Shown: positions 24,583-32,959 of the stretch, in pieces
Layout: each line of letters opens with the position of its first letter
Numbering within the stretch: position 1 is the stretch's first letter
Assembly: GCA_964483635.1 (NCBI GenBank)
Contig: CAZABS010000005.1
Coordinates: 1 to 33,370, forward strand
Length of the DNA: 33,370 nucleotides
Source: CAZABS01 sp964483635
Lineage (GTDB): Bacteria; Patescibacteriota; Minisyncoccia; Moranbacterales; UBA1568
Direction: 5' to 3'
Translations under genes and position numbers: made by a program
Notes under the pieces: generated by a model
The model's input: only the letters and a program-made list of their open reading frames with translations
What the model was told of the DNA's origin: nothing
Databases searched by the model: none

Positions 24583-24588
24583 AGATTA

Positions 24589-24597
24589 TTTATACCA
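24589..24597 (-). promoter_or_regulatory. Extended -10 promoter of the rhodanese-fold gene
   Basis: On the minus strand, TGG-TATAAA (24597-24589) overlaps the fmt stop codon and ends exactly 6 nt before the ATG at 24582, again the leaderless spacing. No -35 is visible. Confidence 0.5.
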
Positions 24598-25573
24598 ACA
24601 GAGATCCGACGAAGTCAGGATTTCCATTTTGGAAGTCACGAATATTTACGGGAGACTTTCCTTCGAGCTGGACTTCTTCGAGAAAGAGAATACCGGTTCC
24701 GGCATGGACACCAATTTTCTCGCCGATCTCAAATACTGTTCCGAGAGGTGATTCAAGCATGGGGCTGGTTCGTTGGAGGCTAACACGGAGCAGCTTTACA
24801 CGAAGGAGATCATCTCCTCTTTTCCAAAAAGTGAAGATACCGGGCCAGGGAGAAAGTCCTCGGTAGCGGTTGTAGATTTCTTCTGCTGAATTACTCCAGT
24901 AAATACGGCCATCTTCACGTTCAATGAGCTGACACAAAGTAACTTCCTTTTCGTTTTGAACCTGTGGAGTAATCGTTCTTTTGATCCAAGCTGGGAGTGT
25001 TTCTTGTAAGAGTTCAACGCCAAGGGTTGCGAGTTGTGGTAAGAGAGAGCCAGTGGTAGCTTCGGGTGGGATAGCGAGACTTTTTTGGGACACGATATTT
25101 CCAGTATCGAGGCCTGCGTCCATATGCATCAGGGTAATTCCGGTCACGGGATCACCTGCTATTAAGGCATTTTGTACGGGTGACGCACCACGCCAGCGAG
25201 GAAGAAGTGAGGCGTGCACATTCAGACAGCCCAATCCAGGCAGCGAGAGGATTTTTTCTGGAAGGATTTTTCCGTAAGCGGCAACAACGATAAGGTCTGG
25301 TTTCCAGGCTTGGATCGCTCGCAAAGATGATTCATCAAGTTTGGTGGGTTGCAGGAGGGGGAGTTTGTGTTCAACTGCATACTCTTTGACTGGTGATGGC
25401 GTGAGTACACGATCTCTTCCAACTGGGCGATCAGGTTGCGTTACAATTCCTACGACGTTATACCCGAGCTCTACTAACCCAGCGAGAAGTGTTTTTCCAA
25501 ATTCTGGTGTCCCCATGAAAACAAGTGGGACTTGTGGGACAGCAGGGGAAGATTTTTTGGCAGGTAATGACAT
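24590..25573 (-). CDS. fmt: Methionyl-tRNA formyltransferase
   Basis: It formylates initiator Met-tRNA using 10-formyl-tetrahydrofolate. The N-terminal catalytic domain shows VFMGTPEFGKTLL, TQPDRPVGR and the formyl-transfer segment CLNVHASLLPRWRGASP (Asn and His catalytic, SLLP folate motif), then MHMDAGLDTGNI with the catalytic Asp. The C-terminal tRNA-binding domain includes RYRGLSPWPGIFTFW. The length of 327 aa is normal. ATG 25573 starts 12 nt after def. The pairing with def, whose product removes the formyl group, is the standard bacterial arrangement. Confidence 0.97.
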   Translation of the reverse strand: MSLPAKKSSPAVPQVPLVFMGTPEFGKTLLAGLVELGYNVVGIVTQPDRPVGRDRVLTPSPVKEYAVEHKLPLLQPTKLDESSLRAIQAWKPDLIVVAAYGKILPEKILSLPGLGCLNVHASLLPRWRGASPVQNALIAGDPVTGITLMHMDAGLDTGNIVSQKSLAIPPEATTGSLLPQLATLGVELLQETLPAWIKRTITPQVQNEKEVTLCQLIEREDGRIYWSNSAEEIYNRYRGLSPWPGIFTFWKRGDDLLRVKLLRVSLQRTSPMLESPLGTVFEIGEKIGVHAGTGILFLEEVQLEGKSPVNIRDFQNGNPDFVGSLLV

Positions 25574-25585
25574 AGAATACAGAGA

Positions 25586-26050
25586 TTATTTTCTTTTTTT
25601 TATTTGTTCTTTGTAGCGGTCAACTATCAGCACTCCGTCGAGATGATCGAGCTCATGCTGGAGACAAATCGCCTGAAGGCCACGTGGTTTTTCTTTCCGT
25701 TCGATACCTCTCTCATCAGTATAGCGGATAGTGATTGATTCGGAACGCTCAATCAGGAGAAATTTTTTTGGAATACTGAGGCACCCTTCTTCAAAGAGAA
25801 TTTTTTCGCGGGAATAGCTCGTAATGGTGGGGTTGATAAAATAGCGAACCATTCCATCTATTTCGGTTACGCATACACGTAGGGATACTCCGATCTGGGG
25901 TGCTGCTAAACCAATGCCATCGGCTTGACGCATGGTTTCTACCATATCTTGTAGGAGCGTCTGTATCTCTGGGGTAGAGACATCTTTCACACGAGCATTT
26001 TTCGCATGAAGGACAGGCGTTTCAGGTCCGGTGATGATGGTTCTTTGCAT
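25586..26050 (-). CDS. def: Peptide deformylase
   Basis: It removes the N-formyl group from nascent proteins using a metal ion. All three family motifs are intact: GIGLAAPQIG (motif 1), EGCLSIP with the metal-binding Cys (motif 2), and QHELDHLDG with the two His and catalytic Glu (motif 3). The length of 154 aa is typical of the compact form. ATG 26050 starts 5 nt after priA, and fmt follows 12 nt downstream, giving the common priA-def-fmt order. No signal peptide. Confidence 0.97.
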   Translation of the reverse strand: MQRTIITGPETPVLHAKNARVKDVSTPEIQTLLQDMVETMRQADGIGLAAPQIGVSLRVCVTEIDGMVRYFINPTITSYSREKILFEEGCLSIPKKFLLIERSESITIRYTDERGIERKEKPRGLQAICLQHELDHLDGVLIVDRYKEQIKKRK

Positions 26051-26055
26051 ACGAG

Positions 26056-28002
26056 CTACGTGAGATGGAGGGGATCAATTTCAACAATAAAATCCTTCGA
26101 ATGTACTAGAAAAAATTGGTGTAATATTTTGGGGAGTGGCTCTCTCTTGGGGAATCGGAGGAGGAGAGATGAACGTCTTGAGAAAATTTTCTTTGTTGAC
26201 TGAATTGGTTTTACCACAAACGGGAGACCTAGATGAGCAAGTTCTTTGGTAATCTCAAGGCTTTTCTGGAGGGCTTCCGTGGTTGATTTTCCGATACAGT
26301 CGAGGCGAATAAATCGTCCCACGGGAGGGTATGAGAGGAGGGTTCGCTCCTCGAAAAGTCGCTTCTTGGTCGTTGCAGTATTCTGGGCGACAAATTCCTC
26401 GAATACAGCTTGCTCGGGGCTAAAAGTCTGGAGGAGGACTTTCCCGCCAGGATTATCTTGGACGAATAGAGAGGCGCGTACGAGGTGTCCCGCGAGCCTT
26501 TCTTCACTCCGAAAATCAGGAAATGAGAGGGCTGTATCGGCTTCTATCATAGCAACGAGACCTGTTTCCGGCAAGCTTGGGAGGAGGGTATGATGAGAGG
26601 TTCCGATGAGGATATCATAATTACCAATTTGGATTTTTTGGATCAGTCGAGTGAGATCAACGGCGCGTTTTGTCGCTTTGGTATCAAGCCGAATCACTCG
26701 GTAACTGGGAAAATAGCGCTGAACGAGGGACTCTATTTTTTCCGTGCCTGAGCCGATATTTTTAAATTGCAATCCTCCGCAATGGGGGCAACTCGGAAAA
26801 GCAGATGTTCGGTAATGACCATTGAAGCAGAAAAAAATTCCTCCCGATATTGGGGTAAGCGTTCGGGTGCATTGGGGACACCGTAAGACCTGTTTACATT
26901 GTAGGCAAAGAGAAAAACTCGCAAGTCCCTGCTGTCGTGCGATTAGAAACACTTTTTCATTTTTGGAGAGCGTTTGCTTCATGGCAGCAAGGAGATCTGG
27001 TGTAAGGGCAAGATCTTTCCCAGGTTTGAAGAGTATTCTCAGGTTGACCAGGAGGTGCTCAGATTTTTTCGATTTTTGAGGCGGTATCGTATACTGCTGG
27101 TATACCCAATGATCAAGCGTCAAGCTTGGTGTGGGTGTAACGAGGAGAAATGTCGCTTGATGGAGAATGCTCATTTGTTGCGCAACCAAATGCGTTTGAT
27201 ACCGGGGACTCATTTCCCATTGGGAATAGCTAACTTCATCCTCGGCGTCTAATTGGAGAATCAGTCCAAGATTTTGAAATGGAGCAAAGAGTGCCTGGCG
27301 TGTTCCGATGATGATTTGAGCCCGTCCTGCCCGAATACGCCACCAATGTTGCTTGAGTGTAGCTGGCGTGAGACGAGAGTGGATCTCGGTGAGGAGAACT
27401 TTTTCAAAATACGAACTGAGTGTCTCATACCACCACTTTGCGAGTGCAACCTCTGGCACTAACATTAATACCTGACCATCCTTTTTTACGATGGTGTGAA
27501 GAAGCTTCACCAATACGTTGAGGTGCCTGTACGGTTGATTTTTCCAAAGAATCGGTTTTCCAGGCTGAGCTTTGAGGAAACTTCGGAGCAAAGCATGCTC
27601 CCGCTTTGTGAGGGTAGCCCGAGTAGGTGATGGAGATTCAAGCACTTCATCTTGAGCATCACTGGAGATTTTATTAGGCGGTCGTACGACAAAATGTTTC
27701 AGTACTATCCCAAGAGGAGTATAGGTGTCATGACTGATATTTTCGGCAAGTGCCAGCTGTTGCGGCGTGAGGAGCGCTGGATGAATGACGTGCTTGGGAG
27801 ATTTCATCCAATGAGGAGTACGCATTCGGAGTGGCTTCGATGCGAAAACGACGCCGTCGAGGAATTGTTTCCCAAAAGGGATTTTAACCAGTGAGCCGAG
27901 AGCAATTTCTTCGCTGCTTTGATAGCTAAAGAGTGGCGAGCGCGAGAGCGGAAGGCTCATGAGGGGAGCTATTTCGAACTGATAGGAAGGAGATTGAGGC
28001 AT
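26056..28002 (-). CDS. priA: Primosomal protein N' (PriA) with degenerate helicase motifs
   Basis: PriA restarts stalled replication forks by binding fork DNA and loading the replicative helicase. The N-terminal DNA-binding domain, the helicase-like core, the zinc region and the C-terminal domain are all recognisable over 648 aa, with VLMLVPEVALAKW, PRYQTHLVAQQMS and FPDFRSEER as family landmarks. However, Walker A is not recognisable near 152-162 (LWKNQPYRHLN in place of a GxTGSGKT loop). Motif II reads DAED (252-255) instead of DEEH. The motif VI region reads LAGHLVRA instead of a VAGRAGR-type motif. Zinc-binding cysteines remain at 366, 369, 375, 378, 392, 405 and 408, with one usual cysteine absent. 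Helicase activity is doubtful; fork recognition may remain. ATG 28002 follows an extended -10. Confidence 0.9.
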   Translation of the reverse strand: MPQSPSYQFEIAPLMSLPLSRSPLFSYQSSEEIALGSLVKIPFGKQFLDGVVFASKPLRMRTPHWMKSPKHVIHPALLTPQQLALAENISHDTYTPLGIVLKHFVVRPPNKISSDAQDEVLESPSPTRATLTKREHALLRSFLKAQPGKPILWKNQPYRHLNVLVKLLHTIVKKDGQVLMLVPEVALAKWWYETLSSYFEKVLLTEIHSRLTPATLKQHWWRIRAGRAQIIIGTRQALFAPFQNLGLILQLDAEDEVSYSQWEMSPRYQTHLVAQQMSILHQATFLLVTPTPSLTLDHWVYQQYTIPPQKSKKSEHLLVNLRILFKPGKDLALTPDLLAAMKQTLSKNEKVFLIARQQGLASFSLCLQCKQVLRCPQCTRTLTPISGGIFFCFNGHYRTSAFPSCPHCGGLQFKNIGSGTEKIESLVQRYFPSYRVIRLDTKATKRAVDLTRLIQKIQIGNYDILIGTSHHTLLPSLPETGLVAMIEADTALSFPDFRSEERLAGHLVRASLFVQDNPGGKVLLQTFSPEQAVFEEFVAQNTATTKKRLFEERTLLSYPPVGRFIRLDCIGKSTTEALQKSLEITKELAHLGLPFVVKPIQSTKKIFSRRSSLLLRFPKREPLPKILHQFFLVHSKDFIVEIDPLHLT

Positions 28003-28008
28003 AACGGT

Positions 28009-28017
28009 ATTGTAGCA
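28009..28017 (-). promoter_or_regulatory. Extended -10 promoter of priA-def-fmt
   Basis: Minus-strand TGC-TACAAT (28017-28009) ends exactly 6 nt before the priA ATG, predicting a leaderless transcript. No -35 is visible. Confidence 0.55.
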
Positions 28018-28057
28018 ATCAATTTGAGAGTTCTCCCTTGACGGGCATGACTCTCTG

Positions 28058-28086
28058 TTGCTTCTTTTCCAAATTTTCGCTAGGCT
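28058..28086 (+). promoter_or_regulatory. Candidate promoter of the thpR-like gene
   Basis: TTGCTT (28058-28063), a 17-nt spacer and TAGGCT (28081-28086) lie in the 94-bp divergent region facing priA, 10 nt before the ATG at 28097. The -10 is poor (3 of 6 matches). Confidence 0.3.
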
Positions 28087-28096
28087 ATTGGGGTCT

Positions 28097-28645
28097 ATGC
28101 CTCATACGAAACGTCTTTTTATTGGTCTTCCACTCTCGACCGCTCTGGTGCGGCGAATAAAACGTGAACGCAAAGATTGGGAAAACTACCCGCTGATTGT
28201 AACGCGTGAGGAAAATCTTCACGTTACCTTGGTTTTTCTTGGTTTCAGGGATGAACAGGAACTACCGGAGATCAGTGAAGCACTTGAAGAAGCCCTTTTT
28301 GATATCCCTGCTTTCGAAATATCGTTTCGGGCGATTGATCTTGTACCGGAAACTTCTCATCCAAGTATGCTGTGGCTGATGGGTAATCCGAGTATCGAAC
28401 TCAGTAAGCTCCGTCACCGAATCGAACAATCTCTTGGCTTTCAAACTCCGCCTGGAAAAAGCTTTCGTCCGCACGTAACTCTGGCTCAGCTTCGGAAAAG
28501 TCATTGGCAGGCGTTGACTGAAAAACCGGTCTTAACTCAGCAGCTCCTGCTGACTGAGCCAGTCGAGGAAGTAGTTCTTTTTGAAAGTACGCTCCGGGAA
28601 GGTAAGCGGGTTTATGATCGGCTCCTGAGTATTCCTTTATCATAG
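28097..28645 (+). CDS. thpR: RNA 2',3'-cyclic phosphodiesterase / 2'-5' RNA ligase-like
   Basis: A 2H-phosphoesterase family protein of 182 aa. The two diagnostic H-x-T motifs are present as NLHVTLVFLG and RPHVTLAQLR, separated by about 90 residues, as in ThpR/LigT. The opening KRLFIGLPLSTALVRRIKRE is also typical. Members hydrolyse 2',3'-cyclic phosphate ends of RNA and can join tRNA half-molecules in vitro; the cellular role is poorly known. ATG 28097 is preferred over an upstream in-frame TTG at 28058. The glycosyltransferase gene starts 4 nt after its stop. Confidence 0.92.
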   Translation: MPHTKRLFIGLPLSTALVRRIKRERKDWENYPLIVTREENLHVTLVFLGFRDEQELPEISEALEEALFDIPAFEISFRAIDLVPETSHPSMLWLMGNPSIELSKLRHRIEQSLGFQTPPGKSFRPHVTLAQLRKSHWQALTEKPVLTQQLLLTEPVEEVVLFESTLREGKRVYDRLLSIPLS

Positions 28646-28649
28646 ACCC

Positions 28650-29357
28650 ATGCACATTTTTGGTCTTCCCATCGCGAATCATACTCGAGAGGAAATCCTC
28701 TCGTTTGTCCGTGAGATATTAGCGCAATCTACGTATCGACGCGTTGTAACTCTCAATCCTGAATTCTTACTTCTCGCAGAAAAGGAACAGCAATTTCGTG
28801 AATGTCTGGGTCGAGCTGATTATCAGGTCATTGACGGGGTTGGGTTGGGCTTAGCGTTTGCACTGAGCGGGGGATTTCTTCGGGGGCGTTTTCCTGGAGT
28901 TGATCTTCTTGAGTTTATTTTAGAGTACGCTCAGCAACAAAATTTGAAAGTTTTTTTTGCGGTACGGAGCGATGGACTCTCGCATGCAGACGAGGTTCTT
29001 TCAGCAGTGAGGCACCGCTATCCAACGCTTCAAACGGAAGCTCGGGATCTTCACCCTGATGGCTTTTTCCTCCCATCAAAGGCGCAAAGTGCTGATATAA
29101 TTGTTTCAAATTTCGGCGCTCCGTTTCAGGAGTATTTTCTCGAGGGAGTTCGACGATTACCAGGATCACTTAAACTCGGGATCGGCGTCGGGGGATCGTT
29201 TGATTATCTTACGAACAAATTGAGACGAGCCCCGGTCTGGATGAGGATGGTGGGAGGAGAATGGATATATCGACTGTGGCAGCAGCCGTGGCGACTTCCA
29301 CGTATCCTTCGAGCTACTGTTCTTTTTCCAATCCGTCTTTTTTTCGCTAGAATATGA
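28650..29357 (+). CDS. WecG/TagA/CpsF-family glycosyltransferase (GT26)
   Basis: GT26 enzymes add an N-acetylated amino sugar or its uronic acid to a lipid-linked first sugar, as TagA does in teichoic acid and WecG in enterobacterial common antigen. Family landmarks are VVTLNPEFLLLAEK, IDGVGLGLA (with the catalytic-type Asp), the FFAVRSDGLSHAD strand-loop, GAPFQEYFLEG and the C-terminal GVGGSFDYLTNKLRRAPVW plus WIYRLWQQPWRLPRI. The 235-aa length is normal. A UDP-sugar dehydrogenase elsewhere in the window could supply its donor. Its TGA stop overlaps the start region of gltX. It sits apart from the main glycan locus but probably acts in the same pathway. Confidence 0.93.
   Translation: MHIFGLPIANHTREEILSFVREILAQSTYRRVVTLNPEFLLLAEKEQQFRECLGRADYQVIDGVGLGLAFALSGGFLRGRFPGVDLLEFILEYAQQQNLKVFFAVRSDGLSHADEVLSAVRHRYPTLQTEARDLHPDGFFLPSKAQSADIIVSNFGAPFQEYFLEGVRRLPGSLKLGIGVGGSFDYLTNKLRRAPVWMRMVGGEWIYRLWQQPWRLPRILRATVLFPIRLFFARI
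29325..29353 (+). promoter_or_regulatory. gltX promoter, leaderless geometry
   Basis: TTTCCA (29325-29330), a 17-nt spacer and TAGAAT (29348-29353) end exactly 6 nt before ATG 29360, inside the 3' end of the wecG-type gene. This spacing supports ATG 29360 over ATG 29354 as the gltX start. Confidence 0.5.
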
Positions 29358-29359
29358 GT

Positions 29360-30880
29360 ATGTCTGAAAACCAGTCTGTTCGAGTACGTTTTGCACCATC
29401 CCCAACCGGCTATATGCACGTTGGAAATTTTCGTTCTGCTCTGTACAATTATCTCTTTGCAAAAAAAAATGCTGGGACATTTCTCCTTCGCATTGAAGAT
29501 ACGGATCAAAGTCGCTTCGTACCTGGAGCAACCGAAAGCCTCGTGAGAACACTCTCAAACATGAACGTACTGCCGACTGAGGGGGTTGGATTTGATGCGA
29601 CTGGTCAGTTAACTGAACGAGGAGAATATGGTCCTTATACACAGTCCAAGCGACTTGACCTGTATCGAAAGTACGCGCTTGATCTCGTCGAGTCCAAGCA
29701 GGCCTATTATTGTTTCTGTAGTGCTGATCGACTCGAATCGATGCGTCGGGATCAAATAGCGGCCAAGGCAGCGCCACGCTATGATCGACACTGCCTTTCA
29801 CTCTCACCGGAAAAAGTGCAACAATATATTGCTGAAGGCCGACCTTCAGTTATTCGCTTTCGAATTCCCGACGATCGAGAAGTAGTTTGTGATGATCTTA
29901 TCCGAGGGCGAGTCGCGTTTCAAACTCGTGATACGGATGATCAGATTCTCTTAAAATCAGATGGCTTTCCAACCTATCATTTAGCGGTTGTCGTAGATGA
30001 TCATGCGATGCACATTACGCATGTAATTCGTGCAGAAGAATGGCTTCCATCGACGCCAAAACATCTCCTTCTCTATGAAGCCTTCGGTTGGCAAGCTCCC
30101 AAGTTTGCTCATTTACCGCTCCTTTTGAATCCTGATAAATCCAAGCTTTCCAAGCGCCAAGGTGATGTCGCGGTCGAAGATTACCTCAAAAAAGGGTATC
30201 TCAAGGAAACACTTATTAATTTTGTGGCACTCTTGGGATGGAATCCGGGGAAGGGGAGTCAACAAGAAATATTTACTCTCGAAGAACTGGTAAACCAATT
30301 CGATATTACGAATGTTCATAAAGCTGGAGCAGTCTTTGACCTCGAGAAACTAAATTGGATGAATACGGAATATATCAAAAAACTTTCAGTTTCAGATTTA
30401 TATCAGCGAATAATTGAAGGAAATTTTCTTGAAAAAGATTTGATACAGCTTGCTCCTGAGGCATTTCGATCAAAGGCATATCTTTACCGTTTACTTGAAG
30501 TGGAACGAGAACGACTCACTCGGCTCGGAGATATTGGCGAAGCGCACCCATACTGCTTTACGGAGGCAAAGCAACTGGCATATCCGAGTGAACGCCTTCA
30601 GTGGAAAGAACAGACAGTCTCTGAAACACAAGCGATGCTTGAGAAAGCGCTCGTTCTTGTTGGTGGAATCAAGGATGATCTGTGGACGCGTGAGAAGCTC
30701 CAAGAGTTACTCCTTTCGGCTGCAGGTGACAAAAGGGGTGATTTCCTTTGGCCGCTTCGCGTAGCTCTCTCTGGAGAAGAGCGATCACCTGGTCCACAAG
30801 ATCTGCTCTACATTCTTGGTCAAAATGAGGCAAATGAGCGTATTACCAAGGCACTTTCTCTTCTTCGTCGTCTCTCCTAA
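29360..30880 (+). CDS. gltX: Glutamyl-tRNA synthetase
   Basis: It charges tRNA-Glu (and tRNA-Gln in organisms that use transamidation). It is a class I enzyme: FAPSPTGYMHVGNFRSALYN holds the HIGH motif, and LLRIEDTDQSR follows. A zinc site CFC with a downstream YDRHC is present, and SKLSKRQGD is the KMSKS loop. The C-terminal helical anticodon-binding region is complete. ATG 29360 gives 506 aa; an ATG 6 nt earlier overlaps the previous gene's stop. Whether it is discriminating cannot be told from the window, which shows no GlnRS or GatCAB. Confidence 0.97.
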   Translation: MSENQSVRVRFAPSPTGYMHVGNFRSALYNYLFAKKNAGTFLLRIEDTDQSRFVPGATESLVRTLSNMNVLPTEGVGFDATGQLTERGEYGPYTQSKRLDLYRKYALDLVESKQAYYCFCSADRLESMRRDQIAAKAAPRYDRHCLSLSPEKVQQYIAEGRPSVIRFRIPDDREVVCDDLIRGRVAFQTRDTDDQILLKSDGFPTYHLAVVVDDHAMHITHVIRAEEWLPSTPKHLLLYEAFGWQAPKFAHLPLLLNPDKSKLSKRQGDVAVEDYLKKGYLKETLINFVALLGWNPGKGSQQEIFTLEELVNQFDITNVHKAGAVFDLEKLNWMNTEYIKKLSVSDLYQRIIEGNFLEKDLIQLAPEAFRSKAYLYRLLEVERERLTRLGDIGEAHPYCFTEAKQLAYPSERLQWKEQTVSETQAMLEKALVLVGGIKDDLWTREKLQELLLSAAGDKRGDFLWPLRVALSGEERSPGPQDLLYILGQNEANERITKALSLLRRLS

Positions 30881-30892
30881 GTTCTCTTCACG

Positions 30893-30901
30893 TGGTATAA
30901 T
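30893..30901 (+). promoter_or_regulatory. Extended -10 promoter of the M23 peptidase gene
   Basis: TGG-TATAAT (30893-30901) is a perfect extended -10 in the short gap after gltX. It ends 9 nt before ATG 30911, predicting a leader of only about 3 nt. Confidence 0.6.
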
Positions 30902-30910
30902 TGAGTAACC

Positions 30911-32158
30911 ATGCGAGGATTGTGTCGACAACTGTTTTCACGGACGTTTTTTGTGCTCGGAGTAACCCTCATGAGTTTTTTTGGTGTGGCCACCATGGCA
31001 GTAGCTGAGGATTCAATAACCAGTATTATTGAGGATAAAGAAGATCGTATTGATGAAATTAAAGCAAAAATTAAGGCCTATAAACAGATTATTGATTTGA
31101 AACAGAAGCAAGGAGCGGCGCTCTCCGATCAAATTGAATCGCTTGAGGCGCAGGCGAATAAACTCCAACTTGAAATAGATACGAATCAAAAAACATTGGC
31201 TGAGCTGGATGCTGACATCTCCGTTCTTACGAAGAGAATTTCTGAAAAAGAGGGAACGATTCGCGGACAAAAAGAAATTCTCTCGGAACTCGTGCGTACC
31301 TATTTTTTTGATCAGGCACGTTCTCCGAGAGTTTTCTTGATGTTTGCTGAACATGAGATGAATCCATTTCAGGCAGATGTCTGGACAGGCGAAACGGGTG
31401 AGAAAGTACAAGAAGTGTTATCAGGGCTTCAGGCGCTGCGAGTGAGTCTCTTGGCAGAACAAGAAACGCTCACGACGAAACGGAATCAGGCAGACTCACT
31501 GCGTCTCCAACTCGAACAGCGAAACGTGTATCTTGAGACAACGAAAGATAGTAAAGCGAATTTACTCGCAAAGGCTCAAAACGACGCGAAGAGATATGAT
31601 GCGCTCGTGGATGATCTCGAAAAGGAGCGAGAGGCAATTGAAGATGAAATTTCGAGTATTGAATCAGGAAAAATCGATAGTCTCGACATGAAGGATGTGC
31701 CGAAGTTTCAGAAAGGACTCCTCAGTTATCCCGTCAAAAAAGTGAAAATCACCCAAAAATATGGTAAGACAACCTTCACCCGATGGTATACGTTCCATAA
31801 TGGCGTTGATTTCGGCGTTGCGATTGGCACTGATATCCTGGCAGCGGCCGACGGTAAAGTAGTCGCTATTGGGAATAATGGCCGATACGCGTATGGGCGC
31901 TATATCGCCATCGATCATGGAAATGGGCTTGTCACCATGTACGGACATCTCAGCGCTACAAAGAAAAGCATTGGAACCAAGGTAAAGCGCGGAGAGGTGA
32001 TTGCAAAATCTGGTAACACGGGTTATTCGACTGGCCCTCATCTTCACTTTACCGTTTTTTCTACCAAATCGTTTGATGTTGTTCCTTCGAGTAAAGTTAA
32101 AAGCGTGAAAGATATCCCGGTTGGTGCAACTCTCAATCCCACAAATTACCTCCCATAG
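30911..32158 (+). CDS. M23 murein endopeptidase with N-terminal coiled coil (EnvC-like)
   Basis: An exported peptidoglycan hydrolase or hydrolase activator. A signal peptide (about 1-32, with a cut near VATMAVAEDS) precedes long coiled coils (about 35-120 and 175-255). The M23 domain starts near residue 290. Its zinc ligands are complete: His296 and Asp300 in HNGVDFG, and His377 and His379 in GPHLHFTVF, with YGHLS also conserved. The ligands suggest real activity, unlike E. coli EnvC, which lacks them and only activates amidases. The length of 415 aa fits. The sole cysteine is in the signal peptide. The hydrolase gene follows 3 nt downstream. Confidence 0.95.
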   Translation: MRGLCRQLFSRTFFVLGVTLMSFFGVATMAVAEDSITSIIEDKEDRIDEIKAKIKAYKQIIDLKQKQGAALSDQIESLEAQANKLQLEIDTNQKTLAELDADISVLTKRISEKEGTIRGQKEILSELVRTYFFDQARSPRVFLMFAEHEMNPFQADVWTGETGEKVQEVLSGLQALRVSLLAEQETLTTKRNQADSLRLQLEQRNVYLETTKDSKANLLAKAQNDAKRYDALVDDLEKEREAIEDEISSIESGKIDSLDMKDVPKFQKGLLSYPVKKVKITQKYGKTTFTRWYTFHNGVDFGVAIGTDILAAADGKVVAIGNNGRYAYGRYIAIDHGNGLVTMYGHLSATKKSIGTKVKRGEVIAKSGNTGYSTGPHLHFTVFSTKSFDVVPSSKVKSVKDIPVGATLNPTNYLP

Positions 32159-32161
32159 TGT

Positions 32162-32929
32162 ATGCAACCAACGAATACCTACAGTCTTCTGCGCATCAAA
32201 CTTACCAATACGTTGGTCGCTGAAGTGGGCATCCCAAAGCGTTCTACGGGAAAGGGAGTTATTATTGCTCAAGGCCTTCCCTCGTCTCCAGACAAGCGTC
32301 GTCTCCTCTCATTTCTTGCTGAAAGGGGATATATTTCGATACATCCTCGGTATGAAGGATCTTGGGAAAGTGCCGGCTTTTTTGCAGATCATTCACCGGC
32401 TCAAGATATTCAAAATGTCATCAGGGTGGTTTCCAAAAAGAAGTCTGTAACTGATCTTTGGACAGGAGAAACTTTTTCTTTTCACCTGACATCGCTCATA
32501 CTGATCGGAATTTCTTTTGGTGGGCCAGGAGTACTTTTGAATAGTAAAAATAAATTCGTAAAAAAAGTTATTGCGGTTTCCCCTGTTCTTGATTGGAGTG
32601 TGGAAGGGGAGGATGAACCTTTTGAAAAATGGATACAATTTTTAGAGCATGGATATCCTGGAGCGTATCGAGTGAGATCGAAAAAAAATTGGTTACATTT
32701 TCAAGAAAAAGATTTTTATAACCCCGTAACCATGACGAAGGACATTGATGGTTCAAAAATATTTATTCTTCATGCGCAAGATGACCATGTAGTGTCAGTC
32801 GAACCTGTGGTTCCGTTTTCCGAAAAAACAGGGGCTCAATTTTATCTTAAGCCACATGGAGGGCACCGACTTGATATAAGACACCAGTTCTTGTGGAAGA
32901 AAATAGAAAAATTCTTGAGACAGAAATAA
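32162..32929 (+). CDS. Alpha/beta hydrolase
   Basis: A 255-aa serine hydrolase fold without signal peptide. The nucleophile elbow is LIGISFGGPG (Ser in G-x-S-x-G). The acid is likely Asp in LHAQDDHVVS, and the His is in PHGGHRLD near the C-terminus, giving a full catalytic triad. GVIIAQGLPSSPDKRRLL resembles the oxyanion-side strand. The overall pattern is like acyl-peptide hydrolase or dienelactone-type small hydrolases. The substrate is unknown. It begins 3 nt after the M23 gene and ends 30 nt before a strong terminator, so it closes the operon. Confidence 0.88.
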   Translation: MQPTNTYSLLRIKLTNTLVAEVGIPKRSTGKGVIIAQGLPSSPDKRRLLSFLAERGYISIHPRYEGSWESAGFFADHSPAQDIQNVIRVVSKKKSVTDLWTGETFSFHLTSLILIGISFGGPGVLLNSKNKFVKKVIAVSPVLDWSVEGEDEPFEKWIQFLEHGYPGAYRVRSKKNWLHFQEKDFYNPVTMTKDIDGSKIFILHAQDDHVVSVEPVVPFSEKTGAQFYLKPHGGHRLDIRHQFLWKKIEKFLRQK

Positions 32930-32959
32930 AGAGGATGAGTTCCTTCAAAAAATTTCTGA

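Noticed and set aside
26056..28002. PriA motif loss as sequencing error or frameshift
   Set aside because: One continuous frame spans the full family length with conserved segments on both sides of every altered motif.
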